NCBI RefSeq assembly: GCF_000282635.1 | Contig: NZ_AKIW01000170.1 | Coordinates: 1 to 41,766, forward strand | DNA: 41,766 nt | From: Variovorax sp. CF313 | GTDB taxonomy: Bacteria > Pseudomonadota > Gammaproteobacteria > Burkholderiales > Burkholderiaceae_C | Reading direction: 5' to 3' | In this document: positions 1 through 7,447 of the stretch, one piece after another | Position numbering within the stretch: the first letter of the stretch is position 1 | How the letters are laid out: every line of letters starts with the position of its first letter | Translations under genes and position numbers: made by a program | Notes under the pieces: model-generated | Told to the model about the DNA's origin: nothing | What the model saw: only the letters and a program-made list of their open reading frames with translations | Databases searched by the model: none

Positions 1-62
1 AAGGCACCCCATCGGCGTGAGCGTTGGACAGAGCAGTCGTTGATCGGCGGTACACCAGCAGC

Positions 63-168
63 GTGCCCTGTGCGCAGGGCACCGGGTGCTCCCCGCAGCG
101 AAATAAAGGAGGAGCGAAGCGGGGGACATTCGCGGAGGGGAGTACCCGGTGGCCTGCGCACGCACCCC
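63..168. repeat. Imperfect palindromic intergenic repeat, copy 1
   Basis: The left arm (about 68-102) and right arm (about 130-165) are imperfect inverted copies of each other around a central stretch near 103-120. The right part, 121-168, matches 5739-5786 in reverse orientation at 43 of 48 positions by hand alignment. Two copies 5.6 kb apart in non-coding DNA indicate a dispersed intergenic element. The frame of the downstream ATPase stays open through it, but translation there is low-complexity and is not treated as coding. Confidence 0.7.
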
Positions 169-212
169 GGAACGAAACGCGTATCACGCCCCAGAACGCC
201 GGAGCAGCAAGG

Positions 213-1004
213 ATGATCGATGTCGACCTGAAGCTCACGGTAGCCGACGGCCGCCGGCGTTTCGATCTGGCCGTGCGTTTCGCCACGGACGTGCCCTTCG
301 CCGCGCTCTACGGCCCTTCGGGTGCAGGCAAGTCGCTGACCTTGCAGGCCATTGCCGGCCTGCTGCATCCCAGCGCCGGCCACGTGCGGCTCGACGGTCG
401 CACGCTGTACGACGCGGCCCAGGGCATCGACGTGCCCGCACCGGCGCGGCGCATCGGCTACCTGTTCCAGCACTACGCACTGTTCCCGCACCTGAGCGTG
501 CGCGAGAACGTGGGCTTCGGCTTGACCGCATGGCACCGTCGCAAGCCGGCCGCCAAAGACGCCGAGCGCGTGCAGGCCCTGCTCGAAAGCTTCGGCCTCG
601 GGGCGCTGGCCGACAGCCGGCCGCAGAACCTCTCGGGCGGCCAGCAGCAGCGCGTGGCGCTCGCGCGCGCGCTGGCCTGCGAGCCGCAGGTGCTGCTGCT
701 CGACGAACCCTTCGCCGCGCTCAACCCCATGCTGCGCGCGGAGTTGCGCAACGAACTCGCGCAAGTGCGCAGGCAATGGGGCATTCCCGTGCTGATGATC
801 ACGCACGACATCGAGGACGTGCTCGCGCTGGCTGACGTGGCCTTTGTCTACAAGGACGGGCAGGTGGTGCGCGAGATCGACCTGCGCACGGCTGAAAGCC
901 GCGACTTCGCGTTGCGCGAGATCGCCGGCGTGCAGGCTGTGGAAGAGACGCCGCTGCGCAGCAAGTTGCGTGGGCTGCTGATGCAAGACACGCGAGGCGC
1001 CTGA
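213..1004 (+). CDS. modC: Molybdate ABC transporter ATP-binding protein (ModC-like, short form)
   Basis: This is the ATPase subunit that would power molybdate import at the inner membrane. The 263-residue product has Walker A GPSGAGKS at 34-41, the ABC signature LSGGQ at 140-144, Walker B LLLDEP at 161-166 and the H-loop in ITHD. The frame is open further upstream, but that stretch is an intergenic repeat; ATG 213 follows GGAG at 201-204 and begins the conserved fold. E. coli ModC has about 350 residues with a C-terminal molybdate-binding (MOP) domain, which this protein lacks. The permease and binding-protein genes would lie upstream of the window. The molybdoenzyme gene 84 bp downstream supports molybdate rather than sulfate or another oxyanion, though this is inference from context. 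Confidence 0.8.
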   Translation: MIDVDLKLTVADGRRRFDLAVRFATDVPFAALYGPSGAGKSLTLQAIAGLLHPSAGHVRLDGRTLYDAAQGIDVPAPARRIGYLFQHYALFPHLSVRENVGFGLTAWHRRKPAAKDAERVQALLESFGLGALADSRPQNLSGGQQQRVALARALACEPQVLLLDEPFAALNPMLRAELRNELAQVRRQWGIPVLMITHDIEDVLALADVAFVYKDGQVVREIDLRTAESRDFALREIAGVQAVEETPLRSKLRGLLMQDTRGA

Positions 1005-1024
1005 GACCTCGCTTCATTTCCTTT

Positions 1025-1086
1025 TTGAATCGCCGCATGTCCCGATTCAATTTGACGCTCCGCAGGCCCACGGCGAACACTCGCCG
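1025..1086. promoter_or_regulatory. Two tandem inverted repeats upstream of the molybdoenzyme gene
   Basis: TTGAATCG (1025-1032) is mirrored exactly by CGATTCAA (1043-1050) across a 10-nt spacer. CGGCGA (1071-1076) is mirrored by TCGCCG (1081-1086) across ACAC, ending 2 nt before the ATG at 1089. The first could be an operator or hairpin. The second lies where a ribosome binding site should be and could affect initiation. Neither matches the E. coli ModE consensus as I know it. Confidence 0.4.
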
Positions 1087-1088
1087 GC

Positions 1089-3449
1089 ATGAGCAGTGAG
1101 CAGAAGATCGAGTTTTACAAGGGCCCCGCGGGCGGTTGGGGCGCATTGCGCAGCGTGACCAACGCGCTGCTGCGGCAGGACATTCCCATCAAGGGCGCGA
1201 AGACGCTGCTCTCGGCCAACCAGCCGGACGGTTTCGACTGCCCGGGCTGCGCCTGGCCCGACCGCAACCATGCCTCCACGTTCGAGTTCTGCGAGAACGG
1301 CGTCAAGGCCGTGGCGGCCGAAGCCACTGCGCGGCGTGCCGGCCCGGAACTCTTTGCAAAGCACACCGTGGCGCAACTGGCCGAGCAGAGCGATTTCTGG
1401 CTCGAGGACCAGGGCCGCCTCACGCACCCGATGGCGTACGACGCGGCCAGCGACAAGTACGTGCCGATCGAATGGGACGACGCCTTCGCGCGCATCGCGA
1501 AGCACCTGAACGCGCTGCCTGATCCGGACCAGGCCATCTTCTATACCTCGGGCCGCGCGAGCAACGAGGCCGCCTTCCTCTACCAGCTGTTCGTGCGCGA
1601 GTACGGCACCAACAATTTTCCCGACTGCTCGAACATGTGCCACGAGCCCAGCGGCAGCGGCATGCGCCCGCAGTTCGGCGTGGGCAAGGGCACGGTCACG
1701 CTCGATGACTTCGAGAAGGCCGACGCGATCTTCATCTTCGGCCAGAACCCCGGCACCAACCATCCGCGCATGCTCGGCGAATTGCGCGCGGCCTCGAAGC
1801 GCGGCGCGCGCATCGTGAGCTTCAACCCGCTGCGCGAGCGCGGGCTGGAGCGCTTCGCCGATCCGCAGGACAAGCTCGAGATGGCGACCATGGGCTCCAC
1901 GCCCATCAGCACGCACTACTTCCAGCTGCGCGTGGGCGGCGACTTTGCCGCCGTCAAGGGGATGATGAAGCACGTCGTCGAGCGCGAGGACGCAGCCGTG
2001 GCGCGCGGCGAGCCTCCGGTGCTCGACCATGAATTCATCGCCACGCACACCACCGGCTTCGAGGCTCTGGCGGCCGACCTGCGTGCCGAGTCGTGGGACA
2101 TCCTGGTGCAGGAGTCGGGGCTGAGCGAAGCGCAGATCCGCGCCGCGGCCGACGTGTACCTGGGTGCGAAGAGGGTCATCGCCTGCTGGGGCATGGGCAT
2201 CACGCAGCACCAGCATTCGGTGGCCACCATCCAGATGATCGGCAACTGGCTCATGCTGTGCGGCCACATGGGGCGCGAAGGCGCGGGCGCCTGCCCGGTG
2301 CGCGGCCACAGCAACGTGCAGGGCGACCGCACCATGGGTATCTGGGAAAAGCCGCCTGCCGCGCTGCTCGATCGGCTGCAGCAGGTGTTCGGTTTCGAGC
2401 CGCCGCGCCGCAATGGCGTCGACACGGTCGAGGCCATACAACTCATGCTCGAGGGCAAGGGCAAGGTGTTCTTCGCGCTCGGCGGCAACTTCGCGGCGGC
2501 CACGCCCGACACCTACCAGACCTGGAAGGGCCTGCAGAAGTGCGACCTCACGGTGCACGTGACCACCAAGCTCAACCGCAGCCACGTGATCCACGGGCGC
2601 GAGGCGATCATTCTGCCGTGCCTGGGGCGCACCGAGATCGACATGCAGGCCGGCGGCCCCCAGGGCGTGACGGTGGAAGACTCGATGAGCATGGTGCACA
2701 TCTCGATGGGCATCAACCCGCCCGCGTCGGAGCACCTGCTGTCCGAGCCGGCCATCGTGGCGCGGCTTGCTGACGCCACCCTCGGCGCGCGCAGCAAGAC
2801 GCCGTGGCTGTCGCTGATCGAAGACTACGCCCGCATCCGCGACAAGATCGAAGCCGTGTTCGACGACTTCAAGGATTTCAATGCGCGTGTCGCGCACCCC
2901 GGCGGCTTCCGCCTGCGCAACACCGCGAGCGAGCGGGTGTGGAACACCGCGTCGAAGAAGGCCGTGTTCTTCACGCACGCCGTGCCGCTGGACACCCATT
3001 CGCACCGCGCCCGCGCGCGCTTTGCGAAGAAGGGCGACACCATCGTCTTCACGCTGCTGACCACGCGTTCGCACGACCAGTACAACACCACCATCTACGG
3101 CATGGACGACCGCTACCGCGGCGTGTTCGGCCAGCGTCGCGTGGTCTTCATCAACGCCGAGGACATCCGGGCGCTGGGCATGAAGGACGGCGACTGGGTC
3201 GATCTGCAGACGGTGTGGAACGACGGCCAGGAGCGCCGCGCCGACCGTTTCAGGCTGGTGGCGTACGACATCCCGCGCGGCAACCTCGCGGCCTACTACC
3301 CCGAAACGAACCCACTGGTGCCGCTGTCGTCGGTGGCCGAGAACGCGGGCACGCCGACTTCCAAGTCCATTCCCGTGGTGCTGGTGCCGCACGAGCTGCC
3401 GATCCAGAAACTGGCGGAGGACGAAGCCGACGGCATGGTGGCGGCATGA
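1089..3449 (+). CDS. FdhF/YdeP family molybdopterin oxidoreductase (Cys-type)
   Basis: The 786-residue product belongs to the Mo-bis-MGD oxidoreductases related to formate dehydrogenase H and E. coli YdeP; the substrate of this subfamily is not settled. An N-terminal CPGC (Cys51, Cys54) and Cys68 in FEFCENG are typical of the family. At the position of the selenocysteine of FdhF there is Cys184 (TGC 1638-1640) in NMCHEPSGSG, so no recoding is needed. FGQNPGTNHPRM and ACPVRGHSNVQGDR match the pterin-binding core, and the C-terminal part (from about residue 630) is the molydopterin dinucleotide-binding barrel. No Tat signal is seen, so it is probably cytoplasmic. Its stop overlaps the next start (ATGA), and fdhD follows, supporting formate-dehydrogenase-like maturation by sulfur transfer. 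Confidence 0.88.
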   Translation: MSSEQKIEFYKGPAGGWGALRSVTNALLRQDIPIKGAKTLLSANQPDGFDCPGCAWPDRNHASTFEFCENGVKAVAAEATARRAGPELFAKHTVAQLAEQSDFWLEDQGRLTHPMAYDAASDKYVPIEWDDAFARIAKHLNALPDPDQAIFYTSGRASNEAAFLYQLFVREYGTNNFPDCSNMCHEPSGSGMRPQFGVGKGTVTLDDFEKADAIFIFGQNPGTNHPRMLGELRAASKRGARIVSFNPLRERGLERFADPQDKLEMATMGSTPISTHYFQLRVGGDFAAVKGMMKHVVEREDAAVARGEPPVLDHEFIATHTTGFEALAADLRAESWDILVQESGLSEAQIRAAADVYLGAKRVIACWGMGITQHQHSVATIQMIGNWLMLCGHMGREGAGACPVRGHSNVQGDRTMGIWEKPPAALLDRLQQVFGFEPPRRNGVDTVEAIQLMLEGKGKVFFALGGNFAAATPDTYQTWKGLQKCDLTVHVTTKLNRSHVIHGREAIILPCLGRTEIDMQAGGPQGVTVEDSMSMVHISMGINPPASEHLLSEPAIVARLADATLGARSKTPWLSLIEDYARIRDKIEAVFDDFKDFNARVAHPGGFRLRNTASERVWNTASKKAVFFTHAVPLDTHSHRARARFAKKGDTIVFTLLTTRSHDQYNTTIYGMDDRYRGVFGQRRVVFINAEDIRALGMKDGDWVDLQTVWNDGQERRADRFRLVAYDIPRGNLAAYYPETNPLVPLSSVAENAGTPTSKSIPVVLVPHELPIQKLAEDEADGMVAA

Positions 3450-3736
3450 GTGCCCTGCTGCAGGACAGCCTGTCGGTGGCCATCCTGCGCATGCTCGCGC
3501 AGGAGCCCGACGGCACCGGCGTCTCGCTGCCGCGCCTGGGCAAGCGGCTAGGGCAGGGCGCCAGCGTGCTGATGCGCCGGCTCACGCTGATGGGCGATGC
3601 GGCCATCGGCGGCGTGCGCGGCCCCGGCTGGGTGCGGGTGGTGCAGTACGACGACCGCTGGGTGGCACACCTCCAGGCGCCCGGACGGGCCCAGGTGCAA
3701 ACGCTGCCGCCCCTTGCGGACGAGAACCGCGACTGA
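3446..3736 (+). CDS. Small winged-helix-like protein in the fdhF-fdhD operon
   Basis: This 96-residue protein starts at the ATG that overlaps the stop of the molybdoenzyme gene by 4 bases, so the two are probably translationally coupled. Residues about 8-65 look like a winged helix: the helix SVAILRMLAQEP, a second helix in LPRLGKRLGQGASVLMRRLTLM, then a small beta wing in GPGWVRVVQYDDRWVAHL. No transmembrane segment or cofactor motif is seen. It lies between the oxidoreductase and fdhD, so it may regulate or help mature the enzyme. I do not recognise a named family; the fold assignment is by eye. Confidence 0.7.
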   Translation: MSALLQDSLSVAILRMLAQEPDGTGVSLPRLGKRLGQGASVLMRRLTLMGDAAIGGVRGPGWVRVVQYDDRWVAHLQAPGRAQVQTLPPLADENRD

Positions 3737-3767
3737 GCAGACAATGGCAGGCCCACCCGGAGCCACC

Positions 3768-4694
3768 ATGTCGAAGCCAGACCTCGCCAATCTCGCCGAT
3801 CCCGAAGACGCCCTGCCGCCGCTTTCGCGGCACGCCGTGCATGTCTTCGGCGAGCGCGGCGTTGCGCCCGAAGGCGTGGTGCGCGACGACACGCTGGCGG
3901 CCGAAGTGCCGGTGGCGCTGGTGTTCAACGGCGTCTCGCATGCGGTGATGATGGCCACGCCGCAAGACCTCGAAGCCTTCGCGCTCGGCTTCGCACTGAG
4001 CGAAGGCATCCTCGACACCGCGGCCGACTGCCGCGGCGTCGAGGCGCGCACGGTCGATGCCACCGACGCGGGCCTGCCCGAAGGCATGCCCGGCATCGAG
4101 GTGCAGCTCGAGATTTCCACGCGCAGCTTCGAGCGCCTGAAAGACCGCCGCCGCAGCCTCGCGGGTCGTACCGGCTGCGGCGTGTGCGGTGTCGAGAGTT
4201 TCGCGGGGCTGGACCTCACGCCGCAGCGCGTGCCGCCGCGCGACTGGATCGAGCGCATCGATCTGGCCACCGTGCTGCGCGCCTTCGCCGCCATGCCGCC
4301 GCGCCAGATCCTCAACGCCGAAGCCGGCGCGATCCATGCCGCCGCATGGGCCACGATCGATGGCGAGCTCACCGACCTGATGGAAGACGTCGGCCGCCAC
4401 AACGCGCTCGACAAGCTGCTCGGCAAGCTCGCGCTGGCGGGCCGCCTCGAGGAGCCGGGCTTCGTGCTGATGTCCAGCCGCGGCAGCCACGAACTGGTGC
4501 GCAAGTGCGCGCGCCTGGGCATTGCGGCGATGGCGACCATCTCCGCGCCGACCTCGATGGGTGTGCGCATGGCCGAGCTCAGCGGCCTGCGTTTCTGGGG
4601 CCTGTGCCGCGCACCGCGCGGCGTGCTCTATGCCGACGGGCTCGCAGGTTCGCCGAGCGCCAGCACTGCATCGGCCACCGCCTCGATGCCCTGA
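3768..4694 (+). CDS. fdhD: Formate dehydrogenase accessory sulfurtransferase FdhD
   Basis: FdhD carries sulfur from a cysteine desulfurase to the bis-MGD molybdenum cofactor before it is inserted into formate dehydrogenase. The 308-residue product has the active-site loop GCGVCG with Cys137 and Cys140, and the family motifs LALGF-like (EAFALGFALSEGIL) and DVGRHNALDKLLG. ATG 3768 is preferred over an in-frame ATG at 3744 because GGAG at 3759-3762 is well spaced. The gene follows the molybdoenzyme and the small winged-helix gene on the same strand, forming one unit. Its last 67 bases overlap the 3' end of convergent mnmH; its final 20 or so residues (Ala/Ser/Thr-rich) are encoded there. Confidence 0.93.
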   Translation: MSKPDLANLADPEDALPPLSRHAVHVFGERGVAPEGVVRDDTLAAEVPVALVFNGVSHAVMMATPQDLEAFALGFALSEGILDTAADCRGVEARTVDATDAGLPEGMPGIEVQLEISTRSFERLKDRRRSLAGRTGCGVCGVESFAGLDLTPQRVPPRDWIERIDLATVLRAFAAMPPRQILNAEAGAIHAAAWATIDGELTDLMEDVGRHNALDKLLGKLALAGRLEEPGFVLMSSRGSHELVRKCARLGIAAMATISAPTSMGVRMAELSGLRFWGLCRAPRGVLYADGLAGSPSASTASATASMP

Positions 4695-5698
4695 TCCGAC
4701 AGGTCGGGCGCCGCCACGCGCTGGCGCTGCGCCCAGGCGCGGAAGTGCAGCTCCTGCGATTTCTGGTAGTGCGGGTCGTAGTGCAGCGCCATCAGTTCCG
4801 CGAACAGGTGCGGCAGGTCGGCCTCGTGTGCCCACTGCTGCCAGCGCGCCACCGTTTCCTTGCCCTGCAGTTCCTTCAGCACGCCGAGCTTGTCGGCCAG
4901 CGCGTTGCGGTCGTCGCCCAGGTAGGCGTAGTCGCGCAGCAGGTAGACCAGTCGCGCCTCGGGCGTGGCGGACACCTCGATGCACGGCGCCGCGCGCATC
5001 TGCGCCACCAGCGACAGTGGCAGCGACAGCCGCCCGATGCGAATGCTCTCGCCCTCGACGTACAGCGGGCGCGACAGGTCGATGGTTTCGAGCACGGCCG
5101 CGATGCGCGTCTCGAAATGCTTTTGCGACGGCTGCGGCACGCCCGGCAGCGAACCCAGCAGCGAGCCCTTGTGGCTGGCGAAATCTTCGAGGTCGAGCAC
5201 CTGCGCACCGCGCGCGGCCAGCGCATGCAGCACGCGGGTCTTCGCGCTGCCGGTGGCGCCGCAGATCACGCGCAGGTCGAGCTTGGGCGTCAGCGCGTCG
5301 ATTTGCGAGATCACATGCCGGCGAAAGCTCTTGTAGCCGCCCGCGAGTTGCTGCGCATCCCACCCGACGAGACGAAGCCAGGTGACCATCGAGCCGCTGC
5401 GCATGCCGCCGCGCCAGCAGTAGACCAGCGGCTTCCAGTTCTCGGGCCGGTCGGCCAGCGTCTCGCGCAGGTGCCTGGCGATGTTGGCCGCGACCATCGC
5501 GCCGCCGATGCGCCGGGCCTCGAAGGCGCCGGTCTGCACATAGACGGTGCCGACGATGTGCCGCTCCTCGTCGTCGAGCACGGGGCAGTTGATGGCGCCG
5601 GGAATGTGGTCGAGCGCGAACTCGGCCGGCGAGCGGGCGTCGATCAGCGTGTCGAAGGCGTGGCGGTCGGCGACTCGTACGGGCTGGCGGTGACTCAT
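4628..5698 (-). CDS. mnmH: tRNA 2-selenouridine synthase MnmH (SelU)
   Basis: MnmH replaces the sulfur of 2-thiouridine at the wobble base of Lys, Glu and Gln tRNAs with selenium, using selenophosphate, by way of a geranylated intermediate. The 356-residue product (E. coli YbbB has 364) has an N-terminal rhodanese domain with catalytic Cys94 in YCWRGGMRSG, then a P-loop domain with Walker A GATGSAKT at 147-154. ATG 5698 is chosen because upstream codons run into an intergenic repeat. It is convergent with fdhD and lies 121 bp downstream of the ABC permease genes on the same strand, so it may be the last gene of that operon. The donor-making gene selD is 3.6 kb away. Confidence 0.95.
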   Translation of the reverse strand: MSHRQPVRVADRHAFDTLIDARSPAEFALDHIPGAINCPVLDDEERHIVGTVYVQTGAFEARRIGGAMVAANIARHLRETLADRPENWKPLVYCWRGGMRSGSMVTWLRLVGWDAQQLAGGYKSFRRHVISQIDALTPKLDLRVICGATGSAKTRVLHALAARGAQVLDLEDFASHKGSLLGSLPGVPQPSQKHFETRIAAVLETIDLSRPLYVEGESIRIGRLSLPLSLVAQMRAAPCIEVSATPEARLVYLLRDYAYLGDDRNALADKLGVLKELQGKETVARWQQWAHEADLPHLFAELMALHYDPHYQKSQELHFRAWAQRQRVAAPDLSDQGIEAVADAVLALGEPASPSA

Positions 5699-5738
5699 GG
5701 CTGGAACCTCATGGGCTCGATTGTCGGTCTTGCTGTTC

Positions 5739-5786
5739 GGGGTGCGTGCACAGGGCCCCGGGTGCTCCCCTGCGCGAATGTCCCCC
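5739..5786. repeat. Intergenic repeat, copy 2 (partial)
   Basis: This 48-bp block matches the reverse complement of 121-168 at 43 positions. It lies between mnmH and the upstream permease gene. Only one arm of the palindrome is clearly kept here. The rest of the 5699-5819 gap shows no recognisable gene or terminator. Confidence 0.7.
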
Positions 5787-5819
5787 GTCGGCGTGATCGC
5801 ACCCCTGACCGGGAGCGCA

Positions 5820-6620
5820 TCAAGCGTAAGCAGGCCCCAGCCCCTTGCGCAACCGAGCGCTGGCAAGGTCGACAAAGGTGACCAGCACGAACATCGCGAT
5901 CAGCACCGTCATCGCCTGCTGTTGCTGGAAGATCGACAGGTGGAAGTACAGCAGCAGCCCCAGCCCGCCGCCGCCCACGAAGCCCAGCACGGCCGCCATG
6001 CGGATGTTCATCTCCCATCGGTAGAGCGTGTAGGCCACCCATTGCGGCAGCACGATGGGCAGGCTCGCGTAGCTGAAGGCGGTGACCGCGTTGGCGCCCG
6101 AGAGCGTGAGCGCGTGCTCGGGTTCGCGCGGTGCGTTTTCCAATGCTTCGGCGAAGAGGCGGCCCAGCACGCCCGTGGTGTGCAGCGACAGGGCCAGCGC
6201 GCCGGCGAATGGGCCGATGCCCGCGGCCAGCACCATCAGCGCGGCCCACACGAGTTCGGGCACGCTGCGCAGGAAGTTGAGGACGAATCGCGCCACGTGG
6301 CGCGGCAGCCAGCCGGTGCGGCCCGATGCAGGCAGCGCAAGCACCGCACCCGCAATGGCCGCCAGCACCGTACCGAGGGCCGACACCGCCAGTGTCTGCA
6401 AGGCACCGTTGCCCACCTTGGCGAGGAAGTCCGGCGAGAGGTCGGGCGGGAAGAACTCGGCGATGAACTTGCCCATGAGCCGAAGCGACTCCGACGAGCC
6501 GAGCGCGCGGTAGTCGATGCCCAGGTAGACAAAGCTCGCGGCCACCGCCGCGCCGATCAGCAGCAGCGCGATGCGGCAGCGCCAGCACGGCGGCGGGCGC
6601 GGGGGCAGCGGCGTCGTCAT
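5820..6620 (-). CDS. PhnE-like ABC permease 2 (candidate selenium oxyanion transporter)
   Basis: This 266-residue inner-membrane protein is the second permease of a PhnCDE-like importer. It has an N-terminal membrane segment (IALLLIGAAVAASFVYLGI), several further hydrophobic segments and the inner-membrane EAA-type loop near ALENAPREPEHALTLSGAN, where the ATPase docks. ATG 6620 overlaps the stop of the other permease gene by 4 bases (ATGA), so coupling is likely. Homology points to the phosphonate/phosphite permease family, but no phosphonate-cleaving gene is nearby, whereas mnmH follows and selD is at the other end of the cluster. I infer selenate or selenite as cargo. Confidence in the permease call is high, in the cargo moderate. 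Confidence 0.85.
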   Translation of the reverse strand: MTTPLPPRPPPCWRCRIALLLIGAAVAASFVYLGIDYRALGSSESLRLMGKFIAEFFPPDLSPDFLAKVGNGALQTLAVSALGTVLAAIAGAVLALPASGRTGWLPRHVARFVLNFLRSVPELVWAALMVLAAGIGPFAGALALSLHTTGVLGRLFAEALENAPREPEHALTLSGANAVTAFSYASLPIVLPQWVAYTLYRWEMNIRMAAVLGFVGGGGLGLLLYFHLSIFQQQQAMTVLIAMFVLVTFVDLASARLRKGLGPAYA

Positions 6621-7447
6621 GCCAGCAGCCTCCGCAGTGCATTGCTCAGCAGGTCGGCCAGCAGCACCAGCGCGAGGAACACCAGCAGGATGCTGCTGGC
6701 CTCGCCGCCGTTGAGCATCTTCATCGACTGGTCCATCAGCTGCCCCAGCCCGCCAGCGCCGACGAAGCCCATCACCACCGAGGCGCGCACCGCGCATTCC
6801 CAGCGGTAGACGGTGTACGAAGCGAGCTCCTGCGCCGTGTTCGGCAGCAGGCCGTAGCACAGCGCCGCGACCCGGCCGCTGCCGCTTTCGAGCAGGGCGC
6901 GCGCGGGGCGCGTGTCGGTCGATTCGAGGATCTCGGCGTAGACCTTGCCCAGCATGCCGCCGTAGGTGATGGCCAGCGCCAGCACGCCCGAGGCGGGGCC
7001 GAGCCCGAGCGCGCGCACGAACAGCAGCGCCCAGACGATTTCCGGAATGGCGCGCAGCACCATCAGCAGCCAGCGCGCGGCCTGCCGCACGATGCCCGCC
7101 TGCACGCGGCCGGGCCCGGGGCCGATGCGCGAGATGGACAGCGCGCGCGTCGTCACGAAGCCGAGCGGCGCACCGATCAGCAGCGCCAGTGCGGTGCCGG
7201 CCGTGGCCATCGCCAGCGTTTCGAGCGTGGCCTTGAAGAGCATCGCGAGGAATGCGGGCGAGCCTTCGGGCGGAAAGAAGCCCGCCAGGAATCCGCCGAT
7301 GACGGCGAGGTTGCCGCTGCCGAACAGCGCCCACGGCTTGAACTCCGACAGCGCCAGCATCGGCCACGCGATGACGAGCGCGGCGATCCACCCGGCCAGC
7401 CGGCGTGCCGCATGCGGGTCGCGCTGCGCGATGGCGTTCGAGCTCAA
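6617..7447 (-). CDS. PhnE-like ABC permease 1 (candidate selenium oxyanion transporter)
   Basis: This 276-residue permease of the PhnE type has membrane segments at about 18-36 and 67-95 and a cluster toward the C-terminus (ILLVFLALVLLADLL). The coupling loop is near YAEILESTDTRPARALLESG. The frame opens with TTG at 7447-7445, overlapping the ATPase stop as TTGA, and the next in-frame ATG would cut into the first membrane segment, so a TTG start is likely. It is paralogous to the next permease gene; the two presumably form a heterodimeric channel, as in phosphonate-type systems with two permease genes. Confidence 0.86.
   Translation of the reverse strand: MSSNAIAQRDPHAARRLAGWIAALVIAWPMLALSEFKPWALFGSGNLAVIGGFLAGFFPPEGSPAFLAMLFKATLETLAMATAGTALALLIGAPLGFVTTRALSISRIGPGPGRVQAGIVRQAARWLLMVLRAIPEIVWALLFVRALGLGPASGVLALAITYGGMLGKVYAEILESTDTRPARALLESGSGRVAALCYGLLPNTAQELASYTVYRWECAVRASVVMGFVGAGGLGQLMDQSMKMLNGGEASSILLVFLALVLLADLLSNALRRLLA

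Noticed and set aside
1636..1641. Possible selenocysteine in the FdhF homologue, given selD nearby
   Set aside because: The codon at the active-site position is TGC (1638-1640), not TGA, and the frame has no internal TGA.
1047..3392. A 781-codon open frame on the minus strand across the molybdoenzyme gene
   Set aside because: It lies opposite a clearly conserved gene, its translation is rich in His, Arg, Val and Ala as expected for the antisense of GC-rich codons, and it shows no domain.
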